A DNA stretch of 64,000 nt from Rhodanobacter spathiphylli B39 (GCF_000264295.1 NZ_AJXT01000029.1:1-64000), one strand, 5' to 3'; positions 37,078 through 46,332 are shown, counted from the stretch's first letter. Program-made: numbers and translations. Notes: a model not told the origin generated them from the letters alone.

Positions 37078-37845
37078 ATGCGCAAGATCGCCGACAGCCA
37101 CGTGCATCTCAATGACTCCGCTTTCCGGGACGACGGCGACCAGGTGATTGCACGGGCACTCGAGGCTGGCGTGGACACCATGGTCGTGCCGTCCGTGGAT
37201 GCCGCCAGCTGGCCGGTCATCGGCGAGCTTTGCGGTCGTCATCCTGCATTGCATCCGGCGTGGGGTCTCCACCCGGTGTTCCTGGCGAATCATGTTCCCG
37301 CGAATGTGCAGGCGCTGTCTTCGCTGCTGAACGACAGCAGACCGGTGGCGGTCGGCGAGATCGGGCTCGACTTCCATCGCGACGACCTCGACGCGGACAG
37401 GCAGCGCGAGTACTTCCTGCGCCAGCTCGAACTGGCACGCGAACACGAACTCCCGGTGATCGTGCACGCCCGCAACGCACTGGAGGAGGTCATCCTCACC
37501 CTGCGGCGCCAGGGCGGGTTGCGTGGCGTGGTGCACAGCTTCTCCGGCAGCGAGCAGCAGGCCCGCCAGTTGTGGGACCTGGGTTTCCACCTGGGCATCG
37601 GCGGCCCGGTGACCTACGAGCGCGCGCAGCGACTGCGCCGCATCGTGGCCGGCATGCCGCTCGAATTCCTGCTGCTGGAAAGCGATGCGCCGGACCAGCC
37701 GGATGCCCTCCACCGCGGCGAGCGCAACGAGCCGGCCCGGGTGGTCGAGGTATTGCGCTGCGTGGCCGGCCTGCGCGGGGAAACGGAACGGCATGTCGCC
37801 GACGTGACGCGCTCCAATACCCGGCGCCTGTTCGGCATCCACTGA
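37078..37845 (+). CDS. TatD-family metal-dependent hydrolase
   Basis: A 255-residue TIM-barrel hydrolase with the metal ligands of TatD DNases: DSHVHL at the N-terminus, VGEIGLDFH, PVIVHARNA, HSFSG and LLESDAP. TatD enzymes are 3'-5' exonucleases or deoxyribonucleases with roles in DNA repair. It is divergent from the glycine-zipper gene and not part of the MarR unit that follows. Confidence 0.9.
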   Translation: MRKIADSHVHLNDSAFRDDGDQVIARALEAGVDTMVVPSVDAASWPVIGELCGRHPALHPAWGLHPVFLANHVPANVQALSSLLNDSRPVAVGEIGLDFHRDDLDADRQREYFLRQLELAREHELPVIVHARNALEEVILTLRRQGGLRGVVHSFSGSEQQARQLWDLGFHLGIGGPVTYERAQRLRRIVAGMPLEFLLLESDAPDQPDALHRGERNEPARVVEVLRCVAGLRGETERHVADVTRSNTRRLFGIH

Positions 37846-37884
37846 CGACCACTTGCATGCGCCGGCCGCGTGCTGATATTTTAA

Positions 37885-37911
37885 TTCACTGGTGAAATAT
37901 GAATCAGTGAA
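37885..37911. promoter_or_regulatory. Candidate MarR operator
   Basis: TTCACTG at 37885-37891 and CAGTGAA at 37905-37911 are perfect inverted repeats 13 bases apart, ending directly before the marR start codon. A half-site GGTGAA at 37891-37896 makes TTCACTGGTGAA a near-palindrome as well. The spacing of about 20 bases between half-site centres matches two helical turns, suited to a MarR dimer. This is inferred; no binding is shown. Confidence 0.6.
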
Positions 37912-38436
37912 ATGGATCGGCTGAAGCAGTGCATCGCGATGATGGACGAGGGCATCGGGCGGGTGAGCGGGATCATCCCGCAGATGCCGGCGGACGAGGC
38001 GCGCCTGTGCCGCCTGATGCTGATGCTCGGGCAGGACATCGAGGAGGAGCTCGAGTCCGAGCTGAAGCCGAACAAGCTCAACCACAGCGAATTCCTCACC
38101 CTGATGATCCTGTACAGCCGCCCCGACGGGATCTCCACGCCCGGCGAGCTGTGCGAGTACACCAATCAGGGCGCGACCAACATGACCCGCATCGGCAACG
38201 CGCTGGTCAAGCGCGGCCTGATCAGCCGCGGCAGCGGTGCCAGCGACCGGCGCAAGGTGGTGATACGCATCAGCGCGGCAGGCCGGCGCATGGTGCAGAA
38301 GATGCTGCCACCGATGTTTCCCCGCCTTGCCAACATGTTTGGCGGCTTCAGCGCCACCGACAAGCGTCAACTCGACCGTCTCCTGCGCAAACTGGCGGGC
38401 AACCTCGACCAACTGGGCGAAAGCCGCCACCCATGA
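37912..38436 (+). CDS. MarR-family transcriptional regulator
   Basis: A 174-residue winged-helix regulator. The recognition region reads STPGELCEYTNQGATNMTRIGNALVKRGLISRGSGASDRRKVVIRI, with the wing arginines of SDRRKV (landmark at about residues 65-110; quoted motif parts GATNMTRIGNAL and SDRRKVVIRI). It most likely represses itself and the efflux genes behind it until a toxic ligand binds. The coding region is closely followed by the NodT gene, and an ATGA overlaps the stop. Confidence 0.92.
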   Translation: MDRLKQCIAMMDEGIGRVSGIIPQMPADEARLCRLMLMLGQDIEEELESELKPNKLNHSEFLTLMILYSRPDGISTPGELCEYTNQGATNMTRIGNALVKRGLISRGSGASDRRKVVIRISAAGRRMVQKMLPPMFPRLANMFGGFSATDKRQLDRLLRKLAGNLDQLGESRHP

Positions 38437-38447
38437 AGGAAACCCCG

Positions 38448-39932
38448 ATGAAGCATGCTCCGCATCGCGGTCGCACCGTGCTTGTCGCCGCCATCGTGCT
38501 GATGCTGGCCGGCTGTGCCCGCGCCCCGGCCAAGCTGGATACCCCCGCACTGCGCGACGAGGCCCCTCTGGCCGGCCTGCAGACGGCCGTTCGCCCCGGC
38601 TGGCCCGGCACCGAATGGTGGCGGCAGTACAACGACCCGCAACTGGACGACCTGATGGGCCGCGCGATGCTGCAGTCGCCCGATCTGGCGCTGGCTCGCA
38701 GCCGCGTCGAGAACGCCGAGCAGTCGGCGAAACTGGCCGCTGCCCAGCTCGGCCTGTCGATCAACGGCAGCGCGCAGGCGTCGCGCACGCGGATGAGCGA
38801 CCACGGCCTGATCCCCAGCAAGTTCCTGGGCTTCAGCTGGTACAACCAGGCCGATCTCGGCGTGCAACTGGAATACGATTTCGACTGGTGGGGCAAGAAG
38901 CGCGCCACCATGGAGGCCGCTCTGGATCAGGCGCGCGCCGCCCAGGCCCAGCGCAGCGCTGCGGCGCTGGCGATCCAGTACGCCGTGGCCGACACCTATT
39001 TTGGCTGGCAGGCCGACCAGGCACGGTTGCAATTGGCCGATCGCCTGCTGGCCACGCAACAGCAGTTCGCCCGCATCGCGGACCTGCGCGTGAAACAGGG
39101 CGTGGACCTGCCTGACGAGGCGCAGAAGGCGCGCGCGCAACTGGCTGCGGTGCGCGAAATGCGCGCGGCGCTCGATGGCTCGGGGAAGATTCGCCGCGCG
39201 GCGCTGGCCTCCCTGCTCGGCGTGGCGCCGGCCGAACTGCCGGAGCTGCACGCCAGCCCGCTGCCCGTGATCAACGGCGGCGTACCGGCGGATGCCAGCC
39301 TGGACCTGCTGGCCCGGCGTCCCGACATCGCGGCCAGCCGCTGGCAGGTCGAGGCGGCACTGAAGCAGACCGATGCGGCCCGTGCCCAGTTCTTTCCCGA
39401 CTTCAGCATCAAGGCGCTGGCCGGCCTGTCCAGCATCGACATGGGCAAGCTGCTCACCGCGGGCAGCCGCACCTTCGCGGTGACGCCCGCGCTGCATCTG
39501 CCGATCTTCAACGGCGGCACGCTCGAGGCCAACTACGGCGTCAGCAAGGCCCAGCTCGATGCCGCCGTCGCCCAGTACGACAGCACGGTACTCACCGCCG
39601 CCCGCGAAGTGGCCACCCAGTCGCTGAGCGCCGAACAGGTCGCGGCCCGCCTGCGTGAACAACAGGCCCAACTGGATGCCGACAAGGCGCTGCTGGCCAG
39701 TGCGCAGGCACGTGCCCGCCAGGGCGTGCGCGACCTGCGCGAAAGCCTCGGCGCGCAGGCGACGCTGCTGCAACAGCGCGATGCCGCCACCCAGTTGCAG
39801 GCCCAGGCGCTGAGCACGGATCTCGCCCTGATCAAGGCTCTCGGCGGCGGCTATCGCAGCGCCGACGCCACCACCTCCCCCTCCTCTTCCTCTTCCGTCA
39901 ACGCCGGAGCTTCCGACCATGAGCGCCACTGA
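38448..39932 (+). CDS. NodT-family outer-membrane efflux lipoprotein
   Basis: A 494-residue outer-membrane channel with a lipoprotein signal (IVLMLAGC) and the two TolC-like repeats of the NodT/OprM type. Landmarks are WWRQYNDPQLDDLMGRAM near the start, YDFDWWGKK, and ARRPDIAASRWQVEAAL in the second half. It starts at the second ATG because AAGGA lies seven bases before it; the first ATG overlaps the marR stop. It completes a tripartite pump with the two following genes. Confidence 0.92.
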   Translation: MKHAPHRGRTVLVAAIVLMLAGCARAPAKLDTPALRDEAPLAGLQTAVRPGWPGTEWWRQYNDPQLDDLMGRAMLQSPDLALARSRVENAEQSAKLAAAQLGLSINGSAQASRTRMSDHGLIPSKFLGFSWYNQADLGVQLEYDFDWWGKKRATMEAALDQARAAQAQRSAAALAIQYAVADTYFGWQADQARLQLADRLLATQQQFARIADLRVKQGVDLPDEAQKARAQLAAVREMRAALDGSGKIRRAALASLLGVAPAELPELHASPLPVINGGVPADASLDLLARRPDIAASRWQVEAALKQTDAARAQFFPDFSIKALAGLSSIDMGKLLTAGSRTFAVTPALHLPIFNGGTLEANYGVSKAQLDAAVAQYDSTVLTAAREVATQSLSAEQVAARLREQQAQLDADKALLASAQARARQGVRDLRESLGAQATLLQQRDAATQLQAQALSTDLALIKALGGGYRSADATTSPSSSSSVNAGASDHERH

Positions 39933-41124
39933 ATCCGAAACTGCTGTCGACAGCAACGACAGCGGCATGGCCGCGAAGAATCCGGCCAAGCGCCGTCGCG
40001 CCCTGCTGATCGTCGCCGCGGTGTTCATCCTTGCCGGACTGATCTGGTTGCTGCTGTGGATGTTCGTGTTCTCCACCCGCGTGAAAACCGACAACGCCTA
40101 TGTCGGCGGCAACCAGGTGGCGATTTCCGCCCAGGTGCCGGGCACCGTGGTGGCGATCCTCGCCGACGACACGCAGCGCGTGGAAGCCGGCCAGGTGCTG
40201 GTGAAGCTGGACGCCACCGACGCCGAGACGCGACTGGAGCAGGCCCGCAGCGCGCTGGCCCAGGCCGTGCGCGGCGTGCGCCAGCAGACCAGTTCGGCCA
40301 CCGGCGCGGACGCCCAGGTCGTCACGGCCCGGCTCGCTCTGAAGAAGGCCCAGGCCGACCTGCAGCGCCGCCTGCCGCTGATCGCCGCCCAGGCCGAATC
40401 GCCGGAGATCGTGCAGCACCTGCGCGACGGCGTGGAGCAGGCGCGCGCCGCGGTGAACGCCGCCGAGGCGCAAGCCGCCGCCGCGCATGCCGCGATCGAA
40501 GGGACCGACGTGGCGCAGAACCCCGCAGTGCTGCAGGCCCGCGCCAACTTCCGCGCCGCCTGGGTCGCCGCGCAACGCAACGCGATCTATGCGCCGGTGT
40601 CCGGCTACGTGGCCGAACGCAGCGTGCAACTGGGCAACAGCGTGCAGCCGGGCCAGCAGCTGATGACCGTGGTACCGCTGCACGACCTGTGGATCGACGC
40701 GAATTTCAAGGAGAGCCAGCTGCGCCATATCCGCATCGGCCAGCCGGTGAAGATCGTCTCCGATGTCTACGGCGACGACGCCGAGTTCCACGGCAAGGTG
40801 ATCGGCCTGGGCGCCGGCACCGGCAGCGTGTTCTCGCTGCTGCCGGCGCAGAACGCCACCGGCAACTGGATCAAGGTGGTGCAGCGCGTGCCGGTGCGCA
40901 TCGCGCTGGACAACAGGGAACTGGACAAGCACCCGCTGCGCATCGGCCTGTCCACCGACGTCACCGTCGACATCCGCCATGACCAGGGCAGCGTGCTGGC
41001 CAACACGCCGACGCAGCAGCCGGTGGCGCAGACCGACGTCTACGACCAGATGGCCAGCAAGGCCGATGCGGAAGCCGAGCGGATCATCCGCGCCAACCTG
41101 CCCCACGCCACCGCCGCGAACTGA
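39919..41124 (+). CDS. emrA: EmrA/HlyD-family membrane fusion protein
   Basis: A 401-residue periplasmic adaptor with one N-terminal membrane helix (about residues 30-52), the lipoyl-like half NAYVGGNQVAISAQVPGTV, a long helical hairpin rich in Ala, Gln and Arg, and the second lipoyl/barrel part AIYAPVSGYVAERSVQLGNSVQPGQQLM. It links the DHA2 exporter to the outer-membrane NodT channel. The start overlaps the NodT gene by 14 bases. The emrA symbol refers to the family type, not proven substrates. Confidence 0.92.
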   Translation: MSATESETAVDSNDSGMAAKNPAKRRRALLIVAAVFILAGLIWLLLWMFVFSTRVKTDNAYVGGNQVAISAQVPGTVVAILADDTQRVEAGQVLVKLDATDAETRLEQARSALAQAVRGVRQQTSSATGADAQVVTARLALKKAQADLQRRLPLIAAQAESPEIVQHLRDGVEQARAAVNAAEAQAAAAHAAIEGTDVAQNPAVLQARANFRAAWVAAQRNAIYAPVSGYVAERSVQLGNSVQPGQQLMTVVPLHDLWIDANFKESQLRHIRIGQPVKIVSDVYGDDAEFHGKVIGLGAGTGSVFSLLPAQNATGNWIKVVQRVPVRIALDNRELDKHPLRIGLSTDVTVDIRHDQGSVLANTPTQQPVAQTDVYDQMASKADAEAERIIRANLPHATAAN

Positions 41125-41135
41125 GCCGGACATCC

Positions 41136-42698
41136 ATGGCCGCCACGCCGAACGACGCCGCACCCGACGCCCCGCTGAAGCCTCTGCACGGCGGTCCGCT
41201 GGCGCTGCTCACCATCGCCGTCGCGTTCAGCACCTTCATGGAGGTGCTGGACATGACGATCGTCAACGTCGCGGTGCCGCACATCGCTGGCAGCCTCGGC
41301 GTGAGCCCCAGCGAAGGCACCTGGACGATCAGCTCGTACGCGCTGGCCAGCGCGATCATGCAGCCGCTGACCGGCTGGCTCGCGCGCCGCTTCGGCGAGG
41401 TGAAGACCTTCGTCGGCTCGGTGCTGATGTTCGTGGTGTTCTCGATGCTGTGCGGCCTGGCCACCAGCATGCCGATGCTGGTGATCGGCCGCCTGCTGCA
41501 GGGCGCCGGCTCCGGCCCGATGGTGGCGCTGTCGCTGACCCTGCTGCTGTCGAACTATCCGAAGGAGAAACAGGGCATCGCGCTGGCGCTGTGGGCGATG
41601 ACCGTGGTGGTGGCGCCGATCTTCGGGCCGATCCTGGGCGGCTGGCTGACCGACAACTTCTCCTGGCCATGGATCTTCTACATCAACCTGCCGGTCGGAT
41701 TGGCGGCGGCGGTGATCACCTGGGGCCTGCTGCGCAAGCGCGAGACGAAAACCTACAAGGCGCCGATCGACATGATCGGGCTGGTGTTGCTGGTGGTTGG
41801 GGTGGGCGCGCTGCAGTTCATGCTGGACAACGGCAACGACAACGACTGGTTCTCCTCGCCGATGATCCTGGTGCTGGGGCTCACCGCACTGATCTGCCTG
41901 ACCTTCCTGATCGTGTGGGAACTGCATGCGAAGCACCCGGTGGTCGACCTGTCGCTGTTCAGGCAACGCAACTTCACGGTGGGCGTGATCAGCCTGTCGC
42001 TGGGCATGTTCGCGTTCTTCGGCATCAACGTGGTGTTCCCGCTGTGGCTGCAGATCACCTTGGGCTACACCGCGACCTGGGCCGGCCTGGCCACCGCGCC
42101 GGTCGGCGTGCTGGCGTTCCTGATCGCGCCGGTCCTGGGCAAGAACATGCACAAGCTGGACTTGCGCGCGGTGGTGACGTTCGCGTTCCTGGTCTTCGCC
42201 GGCACCGCGTACTGGTTCTCCACCTTCGACAGCTCCGCCTCGTTCTCCACCCTGGTGATCCCGCGTTTCGTGATGGGCCTGGCGATCCCCTGCTTCTTCA
42301 TCCCGCTGAACCAGGTCTACCTGTCCGGCCTGCCGGTGGACCAGATCGCCAGCGCCTCGGGCCTGTCCAATTTCTGCCGCACGATCGGTTCGAGCGTGTC
42401 CACCGCGATCATGGTGACGATGTGGCAACACCGCGGCGAAACCCACCATGCCACGCTGACCGAGTACGTCAGCCCCGGCCACCCGGCCGCTACCCAGTTC
42501 ATCGGCCAGCTGTCGCATGCCGGGCTGTCGCATACGCAAAGCCTGGGCCTGATCGACCAGTTGCTGACGCGCGAGGCACTCACGCTGGCGGTGAACGACG
42601 TGTTCTGGGCCTGTGCGATCCTGTTCGTGCTGCTGATTCCGGTGCTGTGGTTCGCCAGGCCGCCGTTCGGCAGCGCAGGCGGCGCGGTCGGCCACTGA
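41136..42698 (+). CDS. emrB: EmrB-type DHA2 multidrug exporter
   Basis: A 520-residue MFS protein with 14 predicted helices, typical of the DHA2 family. The N-terminal motif LDMTIVNVAVPHIAGSLG and the loop motif GWLARRFGEVKTF are standard, and the protein begins with a hydrophilic 20-residue leader. It exports hydrophobic toxic compounds through the EmrA adaptor. It ends the marR-nodT-emrA-emrB unit and is followed by a hairpin. Confidence 0.94.
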   Translation: MAATPNDAAPDAPLKPLHGGPLALLTIAVAFSTFMEVLDMTIVNVAVPHIAGSLGVSPSEGTWTISSYALASAIMQPLTGWLARRFGEVKTFVGSVLMFVVFSMLCGLATSMPMLVIGRLLQGAGSGPMVALSLTLLLSNYPKEKQGIALALWAMTVVVAPIFGPILGGWLTDNFSWPWIFYINLPVGLAAAVITWGLLRKRETKTYKAPIDMIGLVLLVVGVGALQFMLDNGNDNDWFSSPMILVLGLTALICLTFLIVWELHAKHPVVDLSLFRQRNFTVGVISLSLGMFAFFGINVVFPLWLQITLGYTATWAGLATAPVGVLAFLIAPVLGKNMHKLDLRAVVTFAFLVFAGTAYWFSTFDSSASFSTLVIPRFVMGLAIPCFFIPLNQVYLSGLPVDQIASASGLSNFCRTIGSSVSTAIMVTMWQHRGETHHATLTEYVSPGHPAATQFIGQLSHAGLSHTQSLGLIDQLLTREALTLAVNDVFWACAILFVLLIPVLWFARPPFGSAGGAVGH

Positions 42699-42699
42699 A

Positions 42700-42724
42700 A
42701 TGCTGCGGCCGGCGGCCGCAGCAT
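42700..42724 (+). terminator. Hairpin after emrB
   Basis: ATGCTGCGGCC and GGCCGCAGCAT form an 11-base perfect stem with a GGC loop three bases after the emrB stop. The downstream sequence is GAAAAC instead of a T-run, so it may be a weak terminator or a 3' end stabiliser. Confidence 0.6.
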
Positions 42725-42777
42725 GAAAACTCCCGGTCGACTGGTGCGGCGCAATATCTTCTGCTAGCGTTCGCCGC

Positions 42778-43275
42778 ATGGCACAAACAAAGCGCACCAT
42801 CAAGAAGTATCCGAACCGGCGTCTCTACGACACGGAAATCTCCAGCTACATCACGCTGGAGGAAGTCCGCCAGCTAGTGCTGGACAACGAGGATTTCGAG
42901 GTCCGCGACGCCAAGAGCGGCGAGGACCTGACCCGTTCGGTACTGCTGCAGATCATCTCCGAGCACGAGGACAAGGGGCAGCCGATGCTGTCGCCGCAGT
43001 TGCTCAGCCAGATCATCCGCTTCTATGGCGATTCGCTGCAGGGCTTCATGGGTCCTTACCTGGAGCGCAGCCTGCAGGTCTTCCTCGACCAGCAGACCCA
43101 GTTCCGCAGCCAGCTCAACAGCCTGATGGGACAGACTCCCTGGAATACGCTGAACGACCTGACCGAGCGCAACATGGCCGCGTTCCAGGCGATGCAGCGC
43201 GGGCTGATGGACACCGCCGCCCAGGTCATGCCGACGCCGCCCGGCGGCGCCCGCGGCGGCAAGAAGTCCGGCTGA
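42778..43275 (+). CDS. phaR: Polyhydroxyalkanoate synthesis repressor
   Basis: PhaR represses PHB-granule genes by sensing polymer. The 165-residue protein opens with the signature IKKYPNRRLYDTEISSYITLEEVRQLV (landmark residues 8-34), the PHB accumulation DNA-binding domain, followed by the domain with LLQIISEHED and GPYLERSLQVFLDQQ. It is followed by an acetoacetyl-CoA reductase, but the polymerase phaC is not in this window. Confidence 0.93.
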   Translation: MAQTKRTIKKYPNRRLYDTEISSYITLEEVRQLVLDNEDFEVRDAKSGEDLTRSVLLQIISEHEDKGQPMLSPQLLSQIIRFYGDSLQGFMGPYLERSLQVFLDQQTQFRSQLNSLMGQTPWNTLNDLTERNMAAFQAMQRGLMDTAAQVMPTPPGGARGGKKSG

Positions 43276-43289
43276 TCCGGACCCCATGG

Positions 43290-43311
43290 ACGGCGCGCAT
43301 CGACGCGCCGT
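43290..43311 (+). terminator. Hairpin between phaR and phbB
   Basis: ACGGCGCG and CGCGCCGT make an 8-base perfect stem with a CATCGA loop 15 bases after phaR. There is only a weak T content after it, so termination is likely partial. Confidence 0.55.
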
Positions 43312-43400
43312 TCGCTTGTCACCACCCTGCCAATCCGATCCGGCCGCTGCAGCACAGCACGTGCTGCCCCGCGGCATGATCCTCCCATGGACGCACTGCA

Positions 43401-44162
43401 ATGAGCCCTGCCCTCCTTCCCGAACGCGTTGCACTGGTCACCGGCGGCATCGGCGGCCTGGGTACGGAAATCTGTCGCCAGCTGGCCAGCGCGGGACGTC
43501 GGGTGGTCGCGCTGGACCTCGCTTCGCGCGAAGAGCGCGTGGCTGCATTCCACGACGAAGTGGCCGCGTTCGATGGAGCGATCAGCTTCGCGCCGGCTGA
43601 CGTCAGCGACTTCGACAACTGCCGCGCCGTGGTCGAGCGCATCGAGCAAGAGCATGGCAGCGTGGACATCGTGGTCAACGCCGCCGGCATCACCCGCGAT
43701 GCCAGCCTGCGCAAGATGACGCCGCAGCAATGGCACGAACTGATGCACGTGAACCTCGACGGCGTGTTCAATCTGTGCCGCAACGTGATCGACGGGATGA
43801 CCGCCCGCGGCTTCGGCCGCATCGTCAACATCAGCTCGGTCAACGGCCAGACCGGGCAGTTCGGCCAGACCAACTACTCTGCCGCCAAGGCCGGCGTGCA
43901 CGGCTTCACCATGGCGCTGGCGCGCGAGACCGCACGCAAGGGCGTCACCGTCAACACCGTTTCGCCGGGCTATTGCGACACGCCGATGGTGGCCGCGGTA
44001 TCCGAAGAGATCCGCGCGCAGATCATTGCCGGCATTCCGGTCGGCCGGCTTGGTTCGCCCGCCGACATCGCCCGTGCCGTGGCCTTCCTCGCCGCCGACG
44101 AAGCCGGCTACATCACCGGCGCCAACCTGCCCGTCAACGGCGGGTATTTCATGAGCTTCTGA
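43401..44162 (+). CDS. phbB: Acetoacetyl-CoA reductase
   Basis: A 253-residue short-chain dehydrogenase that makes 3-hydroxybutyryl-CoA for PHB with NADPH. The nucleotide site is VTGGIGGLGTEI, and the catalytic residues are in NISSVNGQTGQFGQTNYSAAKAG (quoted parts NISSVNGQ, TNYSAAK). NAAGITRD and the C-terminal GGYFMSF also match PhbB. Its place next to phaR supports PHB metabolism over fatty-acid FabG, which it otherwise resembles. Confidence 0.88.
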   Translation: MSPALLPERVALVTGGIGGLGTEICRQLASAGRRVVALDLASREERVAAFHDEVAAFDGAISFAPADVSDFDNCRAVVERIEQEHGSVDIVVNAAGITRDASLRKMTPQQWHELMHVNLDGVFNLCRNVIDGMTARGFGRIVNISSVNGQTGQFGQTNYSAAKAGVHGFTMALARETARKGVTVNTVSPGYCDTPMVAAVSEEIRAQIIAGIPVGRLGSPADIARAVAFLAADEAGYITGANLPVNGGYFMSF

Positions 44163-44503
44163 AGACGCCTCTGTCGGCAGCGCAGCTGCCCGGATTGCCG
44201 GCAGGTCAACGCGTGTGCCGATCCGCTGCTTTTATGTATGATCGAAACACCACTTTGACATGGATTTCGGAGCACGGACGGATGTCGAATATCGAGCTGG
44301 ATCTCTATCGGAGCTGCAAAAGTCGTGACTGGGGGTGCCCGCAAGGCCAGTAACGACCAGCGCGTCAATACGGTGCAGGAACCAGATGACGCAAGAAGCT
44401 TTCCACGGCGCATTGGATACGCTTGCCAGGAACGCCGTTGCCAAGGCGGTCGAGCTCAACGTGCCTGTCCACTCCTTCTCTTGAGCCGGCACGAGGAAAT
44501 CGC
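44163..44503. other. Gene-poor stretch after phbB
   Basis: This 341-base stretch contains no clear long gene. It holds several short frames (for example 44282-44353) with no support beyond a possible ribosome site, a TATGAT box at 44235 without a good -35 element, and the 32-codon frame listed below. It reads like degraded sequence. Confidence 0.4.
44386..44484 (+). CDS. Possible 32-residue protein
   Basis: The frame MTQEAFHGALDTLARNAVAK and 12 further residues (ending VPVHSFS) has AGGA five bases before the ATG and an amphipathic helical composition. It is only 32 codons and may be a remnant of a longer gene, since the helical start looks like the beginning of a small folded protein. It is the only short frame here with a ribosome site of fair spacing. 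Low confidence. Confidence 0.3.
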   Translation: MTQEAFHGALDTLARNAVAKAVELNVPVHSFS

Positions 44504-44779
44504 ATGCGTTCCACAAGCGAAAACGACCTATCCGTCATCATCCCCTTGTTGGCTGAAAAGATAAGTGCTCTAAAGCAAGAACTTGCCCATGGCGACGGCA
44601 GGGAAGACGACATCACGGACGCAGAATTCGACGCACATACGGATACCTCCGACCTGCTGTCCTCATATATGGGGACGATGGACAACCTAGCCGAAGAATA
44701 TGAGTCGGCACGCGCTGAAGGAATCATCCTCCCAAGCCTTGAAACCTTGACCCAGCGATTCTGCCAGCCCACGAATTGA
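44504..44779 (+). CDS. Small acidic protein, unknown
   Basis: A 91-residue, acidic, helical protein (LLAEKISALKQELAHG, then EFDAHTDTSDLLSSYMGTMDNLAEEYESA in parts). GAGGA lies seven bases before the ATG. A longer frame upstream exists but lacks a ribosome site. The composition is less GC-rich than its neighbours. No family is recognised. Confidence 0.5.
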   Translation: MRSTSENDLSVIIPLLAEKISALKQELAHGDGREDDITDAEFDAHTDTSDLLSSYMGTMDNLAEEYESARAEGIILPSLETLTQRFCQPTN

Positions 44780-44925
44780 GCCAGGGGTTAACGCTTGATC
44801 CTGCTGCGGCCGTGCATTCAGGCTGTTCCTTCACAACCGGGCGGACTCTGATTTACTTCGCTCCACACCTGAAAGCCTCCTGTTCAGGTCAGTTCAAAAA
44901 TGCACGCCCATTGACGACACCTGAC

Positions 44926-46332
44926 ATGACGCAATCTCCTCGCATCACCCTCATCGGCGGCGGCCTGGTCGGCGCGTTGCTGGCGCAGCAGCTGGCGCAA
45001 CGCGGTTTCGCGGTCGAGGTGTTCGAGAAGCGGCCCGATCCGCGGCTGGCCGGCTTCCTCGGTGGCCGGTCGATCAACCTGGCGCTGGCCGAGCGCGGCC
45101 TGCAGGCCTTGCGCAGCGCCGGGCTGGCCGACGACGTGTTGCAACGGGCGGTGATGATGCGCGGCCGCATGGTGCACGATCGCGACGGCCACAGCGCCCT
45201 GCAGCGCTACGGCGTGGACGACAGTGAGGTGATCTGGTCGGTCTCGCGCGGCGCCCTGAACATGCTGCTGCTGGATGCGGCCGAGGCGGCGGGTGTCACC
45301 TTTCATTTCGGCCAGAGCCTGGTCGCCGTCGATTTCGAGCGGCAGCGCATCCGGCTGGCGGACGCCGCGGGCGTGGAACGCGAGCAGACGGTGGGCCTGC
45401 TGATCGGTGCCGATGGCGCCGGCTCGGCCTTGCGCGCGGCGATGAACGCCCATGCGCCGCTGGGCGAGCGGATCGAAGCATTGGGCCACGGCTACAAGGA
45501 GCTGGAAATTCCGCCCGCCGACGAGCTCGCGGCCACGCTGCAGCAACTCGGCGGTGGTCGCGACCAGTACGCGCTGGAGCCGCATGCGCTGCACATCTGG
45601 CCGCGCGGCGGCTACATGTGCATCGCGCTGCCGAACACGGAAGGCAGTTTCACGGTCACCCTGTTCCTGCCCGCGCAAGGCGCGGCGCCGAGCTTCGCCA
45701 GCTTGCCCGGCTCGACCGCGGCGGCAGCGTTCTTCAGCGAACAATTCCCCGGGCTGCTGTCGCTGATCCCGCGCTTCGCCGAAGACTTCGACCACAACCC
45801 GGTCGGCACGCTGTCCACCCTGTACCTCGACCGCTGGCATCTGGACGGCCGCGCGCTGCTGGTCGGCGATGCGGCACACGCCATCGTGCCGTTCCACGGC
45901 CAGGGCATGAACTGCGGCTTCGAGGACACCGTGGTGCTGGCGAACCTGCTGGCCGCGGCGCCCGGCGACAGCGCCGAGGTGTTCGCCGAGTTCCAGCGCG
46001 TGCGCCAGCCGAATGCCGACGCGATCGCCGCGATGGCGCTGGAAAACTACGTGGAAATGCGCGACTCGGTGGCCGACCCGCACTACCTCGCCAAGCGCGA
46101 ACTGGGCGCGCTGCTGGCCGCCCGCATCCCCGCCCACTACATGGCGCGCTACCGCATGGTCACCTTCACCCACCTGCCCTATGCCTATGCGCTGGAACGC
46201 GGCCGCGCCCAGGATCGATTGCTGGAGCAACTGTTGCGCGAGAATCCGGACGTGGCGACGATCGATATCGAAGCGGCGGCACAATTGCTTGTTTCCACCC
46301 TGCCCCCGCTGCCGGCGCTGCGTCATGGATGA
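44926..46332 (+). CDS. kmo: Kynurenine 3-monooxygenase
   Basis: KMO hydroxylates L-kynurenine with NADPH, FAD and O2 in tryptophan degradation or de novo NAD synthesis. The 468-residue protein has the FAD loop GGGLVGALLA at residues 11-20, the KMO-specific GGRSINLALAERGLQAL, SRGALNMLLLDAA, and the second FAD motif LVGDAAHAIVPFHGQGMNCGFED (quoted parts GDAAHAIVP and GQGMNCGFED). The C-terminal region is membrane-associating in this family. Other pathway genes are outside the window. Confidence 0.95.
   Translation: MTQSPRITLIGGGLVGALLAQQLAQRGFAVEVFEKRPDPRLAGFLGGRSINLALAERGLQALRSAGLADDVLQRAVMMRGRMVHDRDGHSALQRYGVDDSEVIWSVSRGALNMLLLDAAEAAGVTFHFGQSLVAVDFERQRIRLADAAGVEREQTVGLLIGADGAGSALRAAMNAHAPLGERIEALGHGYKELEIPPADELAATLQQLGGGRDQYALEPHALHIWPRGGYMCIALPNTEGSFTVTLFLPAQGAAPSFASLPGSTAAAAFFSEQFPGLLSLIPRFAEDFDHNPVGTLSTLYLDRWHLDGRALLVGDAAHAIVPFHGQGMNCGFEDTVVLANLLAAAPGDSAEVFAEFQRVRQPNADAIAAMALENYVEMRDSVADPHYLAKRELGALLAARIPAHYMARYRMVTFTHLPYAYALERGRAQDRLLEQLLRENPDVATIDIEAAAQLLVSTLPPLPALRHG

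Noticed and set aside
44325-44564. A 79-codon plus-strand frame upstream of the small acidic protein
   Set aside because: It has no ribosome site and overlaps the better-supported frames at 44386 and 44504.
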